A stretch of 51,674 nucleotides of DNA. Origin: Buttiauxella warmboldiae (GTDB lineage Bacteria; Pseudomonadota; Gammaproteobacteria; Enterobacterales; Enterobacteriaceae). The position numbers and the translations under genes were made by a program. The DNA lies in NCBI RefSeq assembly GCF_003818135.1, contig NZ_RPOH01000068.1, positions 1 through 51,674 of the forward strand. The letters are read 5' to 3'. The notes beneath the pieces are model-generated. The model did not search any database. It was not told the origin of the DNA and saw nothing but the letters and a program-made list of their open reading frames with translations. The stretch's first letter is position 1, and each line of letters begins with the position of its first letter. Shown here piece after piece: positions 1-6,891 of this stretch.

Positions 1-50
1 TTCTTTGTCAGCAATCTCAGTTTTCTCTTTATCTTTCGCAAGGAACCAAC

Positions 51-500
51 ATGATCTTCGACTCAACGCTATTGATTCTTCTCGCGCTCGCCGGACTGGG
101 ATTTGTCAGCCATAACACCACCGTTGCGGTATCCATTCTGGTGCTGATTATTGTCCGCGTGACGCCGCTGAGCCATCTCTTCCCGTGGATTGAAAAACAG
201 GGGCTGACGGTGGGAATTATTATTCTGACTATTGGCGTCATGGCGCCGATTGCCAGCGGCACCCTGCCTGCCAGCACGCTTCTGCACTCGTTTACCAACT
301 GGAAATCGCTGGTTGCAATGGTGGTGGGCATTTTTGTTTCCTGGCTTGGCGGACGCGGCGTTACGCTAATGAACAGCCAGCCGGGTTTAGTTGCCGGTCT
401 TTTAGTCGGCACCGTATTGGGCGTGGCGTTATTTCGCGGCGTGCCTGTTGGGCCGCTTATCGCCGCCGGGCTTGTTTCACTCGTGATCGGGAAACAGTAG
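51..500 (+). CDS. yeaL: YeaL, UPF0756 (DUF441) inner-membrane protein
   Basis: A 149-residue, very hydrophobic protein with about four membrane segments. It is near-identical in pattern to E. coli YeaL (148 residues), including the stretches [20 protein letters not shown] and [20 protein letters not shown]. The biochemical function of the family is unknown. The start is the ATG preceded by AAGGAA at good spacing. It lies 3 bases from the stop of the convergent nimR, as in E. coli, where yeaL, yeaM and yeaN are neighbours. Identification is secure; a function beyond membrane residence is not known. Confidence 0.93.
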   Translation: MIFDSTLLILLALAGLGFVSHNTTVAVSILVLIIVRVTPLSHLFPWIEKQGLTVGIIILTIGVMAPIASGTLPASTLLHSFTNWKSLVAMVVGIFVSWLGGRGVTLMNSQPGLVAGLLVGTVLGVALFRGVPVGPLIAAGLVSLVIGKQ

Positions 501-503
501 CGG

Positions 504-1292
504 CTAACGCGGTTCGAGCGATGCCAGATAGCGCCCTGGGGTGTTGCCGAGCGCTTTCTTAAACATGGTGATAAAGGCGTTGGTCGAGTCATAACCCAGC
601 TCGCTTGCCACCTGCTGTACCGACGAACCGCCGATCAATAACCGTAGCGCGATAATTAACTGCAGCTGTTGCCGCCAGCGCCGAAAACCCAGCCCGGTCT
701 CTTTCACCACCAGACGAGCAAGATTACGTTCGCTCATCGCCAGCTGCGAGGCCCACTGTTGCAGGGTCTGGCGCTGCTGCGGATCCTGCGCCAGCCGTGC
801 GGCGATAAAGCGAATCTTAGGATGCCCCGATATCGGTAAATGCAGCGGCTCTACTGCCTGACGCGGTAATTCATCAAATAAAACCTGAATCAGCCTTTGG
901 GTGGCAGGCTGCGATAAATCGCCTTCATTCTGTTGCGCCAGATGCAGAATAAGCTCGCGTACCAGCGGTGAAATTCTCAGCGTGCAGCATTGCGCTGGCA
1001 TAGCCACCGCGCCCGGCTCAATAAACAGAAAACAGAGCCGCGCGTTAGCCGTGGCGCGGTTGCTGTGAGGCATTGCGCCGGGAACCCACACCGCATGCTG
1101 AGTTGGCACCATCCACAATGCCCGTTCGACCTCACAGGTAATCCCGCCGTGCAGCGCCAGGATCAGCTGCCCTTTCCGGTGCTGATGGAAAGCTATTTCA
1201 TTCTCGCTTTCCGACACCAGTATGCGAAATGCCTGCGCGGGCTGGCGACTGCTGTCGGGGTCGAATCCTTCAAGGGTTAAACCGCGATCCAT
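504..1292 (-). CDS. nimR: NimR, AraC-family repressor of nimT
   Basis: A 262-residue AraC/XylS regulator. The N-terminal cupin-like sensor half (about 1-130) contains KGQLILALHGGITCEVE and ALWMVPTQHAVWVPG. The C-terminal double helix-turn-helix (about 165-255) contains MSERNLARLVVKETGLGFR and LGYDSTNAFITMFKKALG. It matches E. coli NimR (YeaM, 273 residues), which represses nimT and links it to 2-nitroimidazole resistance. It is transcribed divergently from nimT across about 97 bases, where its operator should lie. The start is ATG at 1292; the C-terminus is slightly shorter than in E. coli. Confidence 0.9.
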   Translation of the reverse strand: MDRGLTLEGFDPDSSRQPAQAFRILVSESENEIAFHQHRKGQLILALHGGITCEVERALWMVPTQHAVWVPGAMPHSNRATANARLCFLFIEPGAVAMPAQCCTLRISPLVRELILHLAQQNEGDLSQPATQRLIQVLFDELPRQAVEPLHLPISGHPKIRFIAARLAQDPQQRQTLQQWASQLAMSERNLARLVVKETGLGFRRWRQQLQLIIALRLLIGGSSVQQVASELGYDSTNAFITMFKKALGNTPGRYLASLEPR

Positions 1293-1389
1293 AACTTTGT
1301 CCGATTTTAGGGATAGGCTGGCATTTTACGCTGATTTGTTACATTACCAAAACCTGTATCCTGAGCGCATCGTAGCAAGGAATATTTTT

Positions 1390-2595
1390 ATGACTTCAAT
1401 TTCCACCGCTGGCCTGAAAAAGCATGGCCTGCTGCTGATTGGCATTTTAATGATTGCCACCACGCTGCGCGTGACGTTTACCGGCGCGGCACCGCTGCTG
1501 GATATGATCCGCGACGCCTTTGGATTAACGACGGCGCAAACCGGCATTCTAACCACCCTTCCCCTGCTGGCATTTGCGCTGGTTTCTCCTCTGGCGGCAG
1601 GTATCGCCCGTCGCTTCGGTATTGAGCGCAGTCTGTTTGCCGCCATGCTGATTATCTGCGCGGGGATTGCGCTGCGCTCCGCGGGGAATATCGCCTTGCT
1701 GTATCTCGGCACCGCCGTTATTGGCTGCGCGATTGCGATGGGAAATGTGCTATTGCCGGGCCTGATCAAGCGTGATTTTCCAGGACAGGTGGCACGCCTC
1801 ACCGGGGCATATTCCCTGACGATGGGCGTTGCCGCGGCTAGCGGGTCGATGATGGTCGTCCCCGTAGCGCTGCATGGCTATGGCTGGGCCGGCGCGCTGA
1901 TGGCGCTGATGATCTTCCCGCTGTTGGCCTTGCTGATCTGGTTGCCGCAGTTATCGAATCACACCACCGCCACGCTTAGCAGCAATAAAGCGTTGCATAG
2001 TCGTGGCATCTGGACTTCGGCGCTGGCCTGGCAGGTCACCCTGTTTTTAGGGCTTAACTCACTAATTTATTATGTGGTGATTGGCTGGCTACCTTCGATA
2101 CTTATCAGCCACGGCTTTAGTGAAGCACAGGCTGGCTCATTGCATGGGCTGATGCAGCTGGCCACCGCCGCACCTGGTCTGCTGATTGGTTTGGTGCTAA
2201 GTCGCCTGAAAGATCAGCGTGGCATTGCGGTGGTTATGGCATTACTCTGCGCGCTGAGCGCCATCGGTCTGCTATTGATGCCGGAACTTGCCAGCCTCTG
2301 GGTGGTGATATTTGGTTTTGGAACCGGGGCCACGATGATTCTCGGGCTGACGTTTATCGGTTTGCGGGCCAATAGCGCCCACCAGGCAGCAGCGCTGTCA
2401 GGAATGGCACAGTCCGTGGGATATTTACTGGCCGCTTTCGGCCCGCCGGTGATGGGTAAAGTTCACGATATTTCTGGTCAATGGAGCCTGCCACTGCTGG
2501 GATGCGCAGCGCTGGCATGCGTGATGGCGATATTCGGCAGCTTCGCCGGACGCAATACCGAGATCGGTCCGGCACCTTCCTGCCGCGGTTCGTGA
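1390..2595 (+). CDS. nimT: NimT, MFS exporter (2-nitroimidazole/cyanate-type transporter)
   Basis: A 401-residue major facilitator with 12 predicted helices, of the CynX/NimT family. The N-terminal stretch IATTLRVTFTGAAPLL and the block GNVLLPGLIKRDFP are hallmarks of E. coli NimT (YeaN). The open frame runs upstream to 1222, but the ATG at 1390 is preceded by AAGGAA and aligns with the E. coli start, so it is preferred. Its neighbour nimR is the expected regulator. A GC-rich hairpin (2604-2610 with 2616-2622) follows the stop but lacks a T-run. Role by family: efflux of 2-nitroimidazole; the natural substrate is unknown. Confidence 0.9.
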   Translation: MTSISTAGLKKHGLLLIGILMIATTLRVTFTGAAPLLDMIRDAFGLTTAQTGILTTLPLLAFALVSPLAAGIARRFGIERSLFAAMLIICAGIALRSAGNIALLYLGTAVIGCAIAMGNVLLPGLIKRDFPGQVARLTGAYSLTMGVAAASGSMMVVPVALHGYGWAGALMALMIFPLLALLIWLPQLSNHTTATLSSNKALHSRGIWTSALAWQVTLFLGLNSLIYYVVIGWLPSILISHGFSEAQAGSLHGLMQLATAAPGLLIGLVLSRLKDQRGIAVVMALLCALSAIGLLLMPELASLWVVIFGFGTGATMILGLTFIGLRANSAHQAAALSGMAQSVGYLLAAFGPPVMGKVHDISGQWSLPLLGCAALACVMAIFGSFAGRNTEIGPAPSCRGS

Positions 2596-2695
2596 TTAAC
2601 CCTGCGCCGCAATGAGCGGCGCCCAAAATTAGCAGGGTGGCACCAGCGCAATACACTGTTGTCACGTACTTTCTCCCCCACTTTTGCGTAATGAG

Positions 2696-3199
2696 ATGAA
2701 AACAAAAATACTGGTCAGTGCCTGCCTGATGGGCTTTAAAGTTCGCTATAACGGTCAAGATAAACCGCTGATTGCAGAGGTGTTAGAACGCTGGCAGCAA
2801 GAGCAACGCTTGGTCGTTCATTGCCCGGAGTTAGCCGCAGGTCTTGCAACGCCACGACTCCCGGCAGAGTTGGTCGGTGGCGGCGGTCAGGAAGCGCTAA
2901 ATGGCATGGCAACCATTCTGGAAAGTGATGGGACGGACGTCAGTCAGCACTATTTATTAGCCGCATGGCTTGCGTTAAAAACCGCACAAGATTCCGGGTG
3001 CCAGCTGGCTTTAATGACGGATGGCAGCCCTACCTGTGGCAGTCAGAAAATTTATGATGGCTCTTTTCAGGGGGTAACGCAGCCCAGGATGGGCGTTGCA
3101 GCCGCATTGTTGCGACAGCACGGTATCGAAGTTTATGCGGAAACTGAACTCGTCACACTGATTGCCAGAGTCGACGAGCTAGATAAGGCTAATAGCTGA
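2696..3199 (+). CDS. DUF523 family protein, stand-alone
   Basis: A 167-residue protein consisting of one DUF523 domain. It has the N-terminal Cys motif VSACLMGFKVRYNGQ, HCPELAAGLATPR, and the central DGSPTCGSQKIYDGSF. The conserved cysteines suggest a metal or thiol site; no reaction is established for the family. A TTG at 2684 would extend the frame by four residues, but the ATG at 2696 is the more natural start. The ribosome-binding site is weak. It lies about 100 bases behind nimT. A second DUF523 domain, fused to DUF1722, is encoded at 20570-21529. Confidence 0.82.
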   Translation: MKTKILVSACLMGFKVRYNGQDKPLIAEVLERWQQEQRLVVHCPELAAGLATPRLPAELVGGGGQEALNGMATILESDGTDVSQHYLLAAWLALKTAQDSGCQLALMTDGSPTCGSQKIYDGSFQGVTQPRMGVAAALLRQHGIEVYAETELVTLIARVDELDKANS

Positions 3200-3256
3200 T
3201 AGTCGTGAATGAAGGCAAGGGCTGCGAATAGCTCACCTGCTCTGCCCTCATACTCT

Positions 3257-3562
3257 TTAATAAACCACCTGCGCTTCATCAACCTCAGGCAATAATGTCT
3301 TATCCAGTGGTATAAGATACTCGCCGCGAACAAAGGTATAACCTTCGCGGCCATCAAATGCCACGACATTGCCCGTTACCAGCCACAGCGGATAATTCGC
3401 ATCATGTGGGAGTTGTGTCACCACACCGGTTACCGGGTTCAAAAAGCTTTCACCCGGCTCACACAGCCCAAAAAGCTCAACTGATTTACCCACATTCACA
3501 CGCCCGGCGGCAGTACGGGAACCAATAATTATTGCCAGCATTCCGGGTGTTAGTTGCAGCAT
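3257..3562 (-). CDS. Hypothetical protein (101 aa)
   Basis: A 101-residue ORF that I do not recognise. It has no signal peptide or membrane helix. It begins MLQLTPGMLAIIIGSR and contains a Gly/Val-rich region and a C-terminal acidic stretch (LLPEVDEAQVVY). The composition looks like a compact beta-rich domain rather than a random frame, and no better ORF competes on either strand. The Shine-Dalgarno is poor (CAGAG before the ATG), so translation is not assured. It is convergent with the DUF523 gene. It may be an orphan or a phage-derived gene. Confidence 0.5.
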   Translation of the reverse strand: MLQLTPGMLAIIIGSRTAAGRVNVGKSVELFGLCEPGESFLNPVTGVVTQLPHDANYPLWLVTGNVVAFDGREGYTFVRGEYLIPLDKTLLPEVDEAQVVY

Positions 3563-3736
3563 AAAGCGACTCTGTTGTTTATTAAAGAATAGGCTATATC
3601 AGAACATTCTTAGATGAAAATGTAAACAGGCCGCTTTTTAATGCCACGCATAACGCTGATGCTACGGTCGGGTAAGGCCATATGCTGGGTGAATTAATTG
3701 GCCGCACAGTGCAGGGTTAAGCCCAACACTGAGTTT

Positions 3737-3895
3737 TTAATCGCGAGTTTGCACCCAGAACGCATGGATTAAACCTGGGATATAACCCAACAACGTCAGA
3801 ACGATATTTAAAAGAAATGCCCAACCGAATCCTTTGCCTAACAAAACGCCGAGCGGTGGTAAAATAATCGTCAAAACAATACGCCAAAAACCCAT
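3737..3895 (-). CDS. yqaE: YqaE, Pmp3/UPF0057 small membrane protein
   Basis: A 52-residue protein reading MGFWRIVLTIILPPLGVLL, then GKGFGWAFLLNIVLTLLGY, ending HAFWVQTRD. It has two hydrophobic helices and the family motif PPLGVLLGKG. It is nearly identical to E. coli YqaE (52 residues). Pmp3-type proteins are stress-induced and affect membrane potential in yeast and plants; the bacterial role is not settled. The start ATG at 3895 is preceded by TGGAG. It stands alone between the orphan ORF and the cold-shock gene. Confidence 0.93.
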   Translation of the reverse strand: MGFWRIVLTIILPPLGVLLGKGFGWAFLLNIVLTLLGYIPGLIHAFWVQTRD

Positions 3896-4085
3896 AAAAA
3901 AACTCCAGTTATTAATACCATAGAGGCTGAAAATAAAGATATCTCACTAGTAGCATAGTTCACTTAGCGTAAATCTGGTACCGGTGCACGGTTAATTAAT
4001 GTAAAGAACCAGAGTGCCCATACAAATAATATGATTCTGATTTTAAAAATAAAAAGAGGATGTTTGGCGGATTTTAGATAACAAA

Positions 4086-4106
4086 AAACCCGCACATGGC
4101 GGGTTT
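4086..4106 (-). terminator. Rho-independent terminator of the cold-shock gene
   Basis: The inverted repeat AAACCCGC / GCGGGTTT (4086-4093 with 4099-4106) has a 5-base loop. On the minus strand it is followed by a T-run (plus-strand A-run at 4083-4088). It lies about 70 bases downstream of the csp stop. Confidence 0.85.
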
Positions 4107-4178
4107 ATTCACTGTGGCTTAACGGCTCAGGTTGTTCACCTTCTTCGCATGCGTCAGTCGCAGTATGCGTTAGCAGTC

Positions 4179-4388
4179 TTACAGAGCAACAACGTTAGTT
4201 GCTGATGGACCTTTAGCGCCGTTCTCAACAGAGAACTCAACTTTCTGACCTTCGTCCAGAGTTTTGAAATCATTGCTCTGAATGGCAGAGAAGTGAACGA
4301 ACACATCTTTGCTACCATTGTCAGGAGTGATGAAACCGAAACCTTTTTCTGGGTTAAACCATTTTACTAAACCAGTCATTTTAGACAT
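4179..4388 (-). CDS. CspA-family cold-shock protein
   Basis: A 69-residue cold-shock domain protein and RNA chaperone. RNP1 (KGFGFI) and RNP2 (DVFVHF) are intact, in the order [20 protein letters not shown] then [19 protein letters not shown]. It most resembles E. coli CspI/CspG, with a CspE-like C-terminus ([13 protein letters not shown]), so no single paralogue name is safe. The start ATG follows GAGGAAG at good spacing. A long structured leader and a strong terminator flank it, which marks it as a cold-inducible member of the CspA group rather than constitutive CspC/CspE. Confidence 0.93.
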   Translation of the reverse strand: MSKMTGLVKWFNPEKGFGFITPDNGSKDVFVHFSAIQSNDFKTLDEGQKVEFSVENGAKGPSATNVVAL

Positions 4389-4568
4389 AGATACTTCCTC
4401 AATATTTTATAGCCATTTAATATGGCGAACGTGGTCTGTATTGCAGAACGTTTCTTATTTAGGCGCTTAGGAGGAGACTCACGAAGAAGGGTATCTGATG
4501 ACTTGATAACGCTTGAACTGAGGACTGCTTTACTAAAACTGCTTTCATAAGGTCTGTCTTCCAAACCG
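4389..4568 (-). promoter_or_regulatory. cspA-type cold-responsive 5' leader with cold box
   Basis: About 180 bases of untranslated leader. Read on the minus strand its beginning (GGTTTGGAAGACAGACC, then AAAGCAG and GTAAAGCAGTCC) lines up with the start of the E. coli cspA mRNA (GGTTTG..ACAGACC, AAAGCAG, AAGGCAAGTCC). In cspA this leader is a temperature-sensing structure that becomes translatable in the cold. The similarity is read by eye. The extent assumes transcription begins near 4568. Confidence 0.75.
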
Positions 4569-4574
4569 ATGACG

Positions 4575-4604
4575 CATTTACTCATACTGGCGTTTTGGAA
4601 GCAA
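4575..4604 (-). promoter_or_regulatory. Predicted promoter of the csp gene
   Basis: Minus-strand -35 TTGCTT (4599-4604) and -10 TAAATG (4575-4580) are separated by 18 bases, just upstream of the cspA-like leader. The arrangement parallels the cspA promoter (TTGCAT and TTAATG). Confidence 0.55.
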
Positions 4605-4745
4605 GAATTATTTTCAAATAATAATTTTCTCATCCAGACGACACGGTGCAAACGTGGTGCGATTGGCATAATGCAGGGTTGACCCGCTGCTGGCCGTTAG
4701 CCACGCTGAGTAACAGCCCTGCCTGCCTTATTTCAACAGCTCCAC

Positions 4746-4788
4746 TTGCCTTAAATGCAGAGATTTATTACTGTACATAAATACAGCC
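4746..4788 (+). promoter_or_regulatory. LexA (SOS) box over a sigma70 promoter
   Basis: TACTGTACATAAATACAG (4769-4786) contains a full CTGT-N8-ACAG LexA operator with an AT-rich centre. A -35 TTGCCT (4746-4751) lies 17 bases before TACTGT, which can serve as the -10, so LexA would cover the promoter. The operator sits 20 bases before the DinI-like start codon. Confidence 0.88.
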
Positions 4789-4807
4789 CTCAAAAAGAGA
4801 CGTACTT

Positions 4808-5050
4808 ATGTTCGTTGAACTGGTTTACGACAAACGCAATGTAGCGGGCCTGCCCGGCGCAAATGAAAAGATTCTTGCAGAATTGACCCGTCGGGTTCAG
4901 GTCATTTTCCCCGACGCTGAAGTCAGGGTAAAACCAATGCAAACCAATGCAGTTAACAGTGACTGCACAAAGAATGAAAAAGAAAAAATCAACCGGCTGG
5001 TTGAAGAGATGTTCGATGAAGCGGATTTCTGGCTGGTTTGCGAAGAGTAA
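4808..5050 (+). CDS. DinI/MsgA-family DNA damage-inducible protein
   Basis: An 80-residue DinI-family protein beginning MFVELVYDKRNVAGLPGA, with the C-terminal acidic helix VEEMFDEADFWLV that is typical of DinI. It is closest to Salmonella MsgA. DinI binds and stabilises RecA filaments and modulates LexA and UmuD cleavage; MsgA is a virulence-linked paralogue. Direct LexA control is shown by the CTGT-N8-ACAG operator 20 bases upstream. No Cys-to-Ser or truncation anomalies are seen. A strong Shine-Dalgarno (AAAGAGA) precedes the ATG. The assignment to MsgA rather than DinI is by N-terminal similarity. Confidence 0.88.
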   Translation: MFVELVYDKRNVAGLPGANEKILAELTRRVQVIFPDAEVRVKPMQTNAVNSDCTKNEKEKINRLVEEMFDEADFWLVCEE

Positions 5051-5156
5051 ACAAAAAACGAGCGCAGTCGATAAAAACGTGGCTATTGCAGGCTTCAACA
5101 CCTGCTATTATCGGCATCACTCAGGGTCAGGTGTCTTGCAAACAGGTCGGGCAATA

Positions 5157-5231
5157 ATGAGAAAAACAACCGTAGTATTAATAGCCGTGGCAATTGTGGT
5201 TTGGCTTGCGAGCCAGCAAGGCTGGATCTAA
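5157..5231 (+). CDS. YoaJ-like 24-residue single-pass membrane peptide
   Basis: The ORF encodes MRKTTVVLIAVAIVVWLASQ followed by QGWI. It has one hydrophobic helix, a basic N-terminus and a Gly-Trp end. The pattern (MxKTT, VAI, GW at the end, 24 residues) is that of E. coli YoaJ, a small inner-membrane protein of unknown function. It lies 106 bases behind the SOS-controlled DinI-like gene on the same strand and ends just before a terminator hairpin. The Shine-Dalgarno is weak (GGTCGGGC). The length makes chance similarity possible, but composition and context favour a real gene. Confidence 0.62.
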   Translation: MRKTTVVLIAVAIVVWLASQQGWI

Positions 5232-5236
5232 CAGCT

Positions 5237-5273
5237 AAAAAGGAAGCGCTATCAGCAACCCGCCTTCCTTTTT
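5237..5273 (+). terminator. Terminator-like hairpin after the YoaJ-like gene
   Basis: AAAAAGGAAG (5237-5246) pairs with CTTCCTTTTT (5264-5273) around a 17-base loop and ends in a T-run, just behind the small ORF stop. Confidence 0.6.
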
Positions 5274-5292
5274 GCCGAAATACCGACGAAAA

Positions 5293-5319
5293 AAAACCAC
5301 CTGAAAGGTGGTTTTTTTT
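5293..5319. terminator. Bidirectional terminator between the YoaJ-like gene and tRNA-Thr
   Basis: AAAACCACC (5293-5301) pairs with GGTGGTTTT (5307-5315) around TGAAA. There are T-runs on both strands (A-run at 5289-5296, T-run at 5312-5319). On the minus strand it directly follows the CCA end of the tRNA gene. Confidence 0.85.
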
Positions 5320-5325
5320 CAAATA

Positions 5326-5401
<76 letters not shown>

Positions 5402-5410
5402 GTGGAGAAC

Positions 5411-5439
5411 ATCCTACACAAAGCCGTTACGCTATGCAA
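5411..5439 (-). promoter_or_regulatory. Promoter of tRNA-Thr
   Basis: Minus-strand -35 TTGCAT (5434-5439), a 17-base spacer, and -10 TAGGAT (5411-5416). The mature tRNA 5' end lies 9 bases further on. Confidence 0.7.
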
Positions 5440-5866
5440 TTCCCTGCGAATCGTTCGCTTAAAAATTCAACTTATTGCTATTAAATCAACCAGTCACGGC
5501 GCAACAATCTTTATTTTGCTTAAATTTCGACTCATTAATTGCACTCTCAGCCAACCTTCAGCGCTCCCCTTCCCACTCTCTTTTGCGCTTCCCGAAAATT
5601 CCGCCCTGACCTGCACTGAAATAAATATAGTAAACCGTATAATTATTACTCAGTACACTTCAGAACCGTTAACCAGCAGCGCTACCATCTTATCGATTAC
5701 AGACCAAATACCGCAGCGTTTCTCCCTGGCGGGAGTTGTCGATTTATACAAAATCTGGCAATACATTACGCACTTAAAGCCTGTGCGAGTTATTTTTAAG
5801 CTTATTTAAGCTCGCGTACCAGATATGTTACCCTTGCCCTACAACCATTTCAAAATGAGGCATTTC
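5440..5866. other. AT-rich non-coding interval
   Basis: There is no supported gene here. An open frame at 5402-5809 begins inside the tRNA promoter, has no ribosome-binding site and no family resemblance. The stretch presumably holds the promoter of the secreted-protein gene that follows, but I could not pick a convincing -35/-10 pair. Confidence 0.4.
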
Positions 5867-6235
5867 ATGAAACTCATTCTTTGCATTGGCCTGCTTGGCT
5901 TTGTTCAACTACCCGCTTTTGCCGCTACCGCAACCCGGCTTTCCTGTTCTTTGCGCGAAAATGTGGTGATCTCAAGGTTTGCCCATAGCCTTTCGACAAT
6001 GAAATGGGACGACCATTTCCTGGTAGCATCCGGAATAAAGCAAAGCAGAACAAAAAGCGATATTCCTTTCCGCATCACCCGCTTTCAGAACGGTGACGAC
6101 CTGGTTTTCTTTCCGCAAAAACAGCAGTACTTCTTGCTTTATTCCGGTAACCCGCAGCCTGACAGATGTATTGTGCAGGGGACCAGTACCTATCAAGTTA
6201 CTCAATTACCGCGCTATGAAAAACCAGAAGTTTAA
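5867..6235 (+). CDS. Small secreted protein, unknown family
   Basis: A 122-residue protein with a clean Sec signal peptide (MKLILCIGLLGFVQLPAFAA, cleavage after AFA). The mature domain is short and has two cysteines (LSCSLR near the N-terminus, DRCIV near the C-terminus) that could form one disulphide in the periplasm. I do not recognise the family. The frame extends upstream to 5825, but the ATG at 5867 has a GAGG at good spacing and begins the signal peptide, so it is preferred. A strong terminator follows at 6262. It lies alone between tRNA-Thr and icd, an interval that varies among enterobacteria. Confidence 0.68.
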   Translation: MKLILCIGLLGFVQLPAFAATATRLSCSLRENVVISRFAHSLSTMKWDDHFLVASGIKQSRTKSDIPFRITRFQNGDDLVFFPQKQQYFLLYSGNPQPDRCIVQGTSTYQVTQLPRYEKPEV

Positions 6236-6261
6236 AGCGGGTTACCCCAGCTGAATTATTC

Positions 6262-6278
6262 CCCCGGGGCGGGGTTTT
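6262..6278 (+). terminator. Terminator of the secreted-protein gene
   Basis: CCCCG (6262-6266) pairs with CGGGG (6270-6274) across GGG, followed by TTTT. It lies 27 bases after the stop codon. Confidence 0.65.
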
Positions 6279-6365
6279 CTGAATATGTTCAGCTTTAAGC
6301 CGCCTTTTAGTAACTATTTTCTCAGGCAGCCATATCCTGAAATATTTAGCCAGAATAAAACCAGC

Positions 6366-6388
6366 AAAAACCTCACCCGGCGGGCGAG
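6366..6388 (-). terminator. Terminator of the 55-residue ORF
   Basis: On the minus strand CTCGCCC-GCC-GGGTGAG (6388-6372) is followed by G and TTTTT. It lies 30 bases beyond the stop of the small ORF at 6419-6586. Confidence 0.65.
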
Positions 6389-6418
6389 TCGTTTCCCTAA
6401 TTCAAATTTTATCTTTAT

Positions 6419-6586
6419 TTATGCTGCCGCTACCCGTAAACCCCAGTAGCTACGCATCACGACTCTGAGTATGTCTTTTGTCACTCTCAGCCTTGAACAG
6501 TGACCAAACGCAATGAGATCAAAGGTGTTTTTGACTGCTGTTACTCTTACGCTCCACCAGCTCCCCATGTAAAACAACCAGTTCAT
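6419..6586 (-). CDS. Predicted 55-residue basic protein, unknown family
   Basis: The ORF starts with ATG at 6586 behind a near-perfect ribosome-binding site (GGGAGG, 4 bases before the ATG). It encodes a 55-residue, Arg/Trp-rich protein beginning MNWLFYMGSWWSVRVTAVKN and ending WGLRVAAA. The N-terminus is amphipathic to hydrophobic and the rest is basic, which would suit membrane or nucleic-acid contact; I cannot place it in a family. An intrinsic terminator 30 bases downstream makes a complete one-gene transcription unit. The strong RBS and the terminator are the main support. Confidence 0.6.
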   Translation of the reverse strand: MNWLFYMGSWWSVRVTAVKNTFDLIAFGHCSRLRVTKDILRVVMRSYWGLRVAAA

Positions 6587-6640
6587 TTAACCTCCCTGAT
6601 ACAAAATGACACACAAAGACAGTGGTTTTATAACACAGGA

Positions 6641-6668
6641 ATTTAGGTTAAATCCACATTTAGGTTAA
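6641..6668. repeat. Tandem-like direct repeat ATTTAGGTTAA
   Basis: ATTTAGGTTAA occurs at 6641-6651 and 6658-6668, start to start 17 bases. It lies upstream of the 55-residue ORF and could be a pair of regulator half-sites. The rest of 6587-6840 shows no gene I can support. Confidence 0.45.
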
Positions 6669-6840
6669 GGTCGGGTTGACTCTGAATAGCCAAAACGTCA
6701 TCCGGCTGCACGCTGATGGATGCGCTCGCCAGAGGAAGAACAGACCGATCGCTACAACGACGATCGAGGAAAGACTGGAAGAGAGTAGTGGTAAAAAAAT
6801 TTAAAAAAACATTGGCTTGGGGAAGGACTACTGCGAAGGC

Positions 6841-6867
6841 AGAAAAAACGGGAGCACCAGGCTCCCG
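6841..6867 (-). terminator. icd terminator
   Basis: CGGGAGC (6849-6855) pairs with GCTCCCG (6861-6867) around ACCAG. On the minus strand a T-run follows (A-run at 6843-6848). It lies 24 bases beyond the icd stop. Confidence 0.9.
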
Positions 6868-6891
6868 CTTTGAAATCAGCAGTATCGCTAA

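Noticed and set aside
4376..4669. 97-residue minus-strand ORF overlapping the csp start region
   Set aside because: It lies in the cspA-type leader and promoter, in another frame from csp, with no ribosome-binding site; the leader similarity explains the sequence better.
4947..5231. 94-residue plus-strand frame that includes the YoaJ-like peptide
   Set aside because: Its first two thirds overlap the DinI-like gene in another frame and look random; only the last 24 codons, from the ATG at 5157, look like a gene.
5402..5809. 135-residue ORF downstream of the tRNA-Thr promoter
   Set aside because: It begins inside the tRNA promoter, has no Shine-Dalgarno and an AT-driven composition without domain features.
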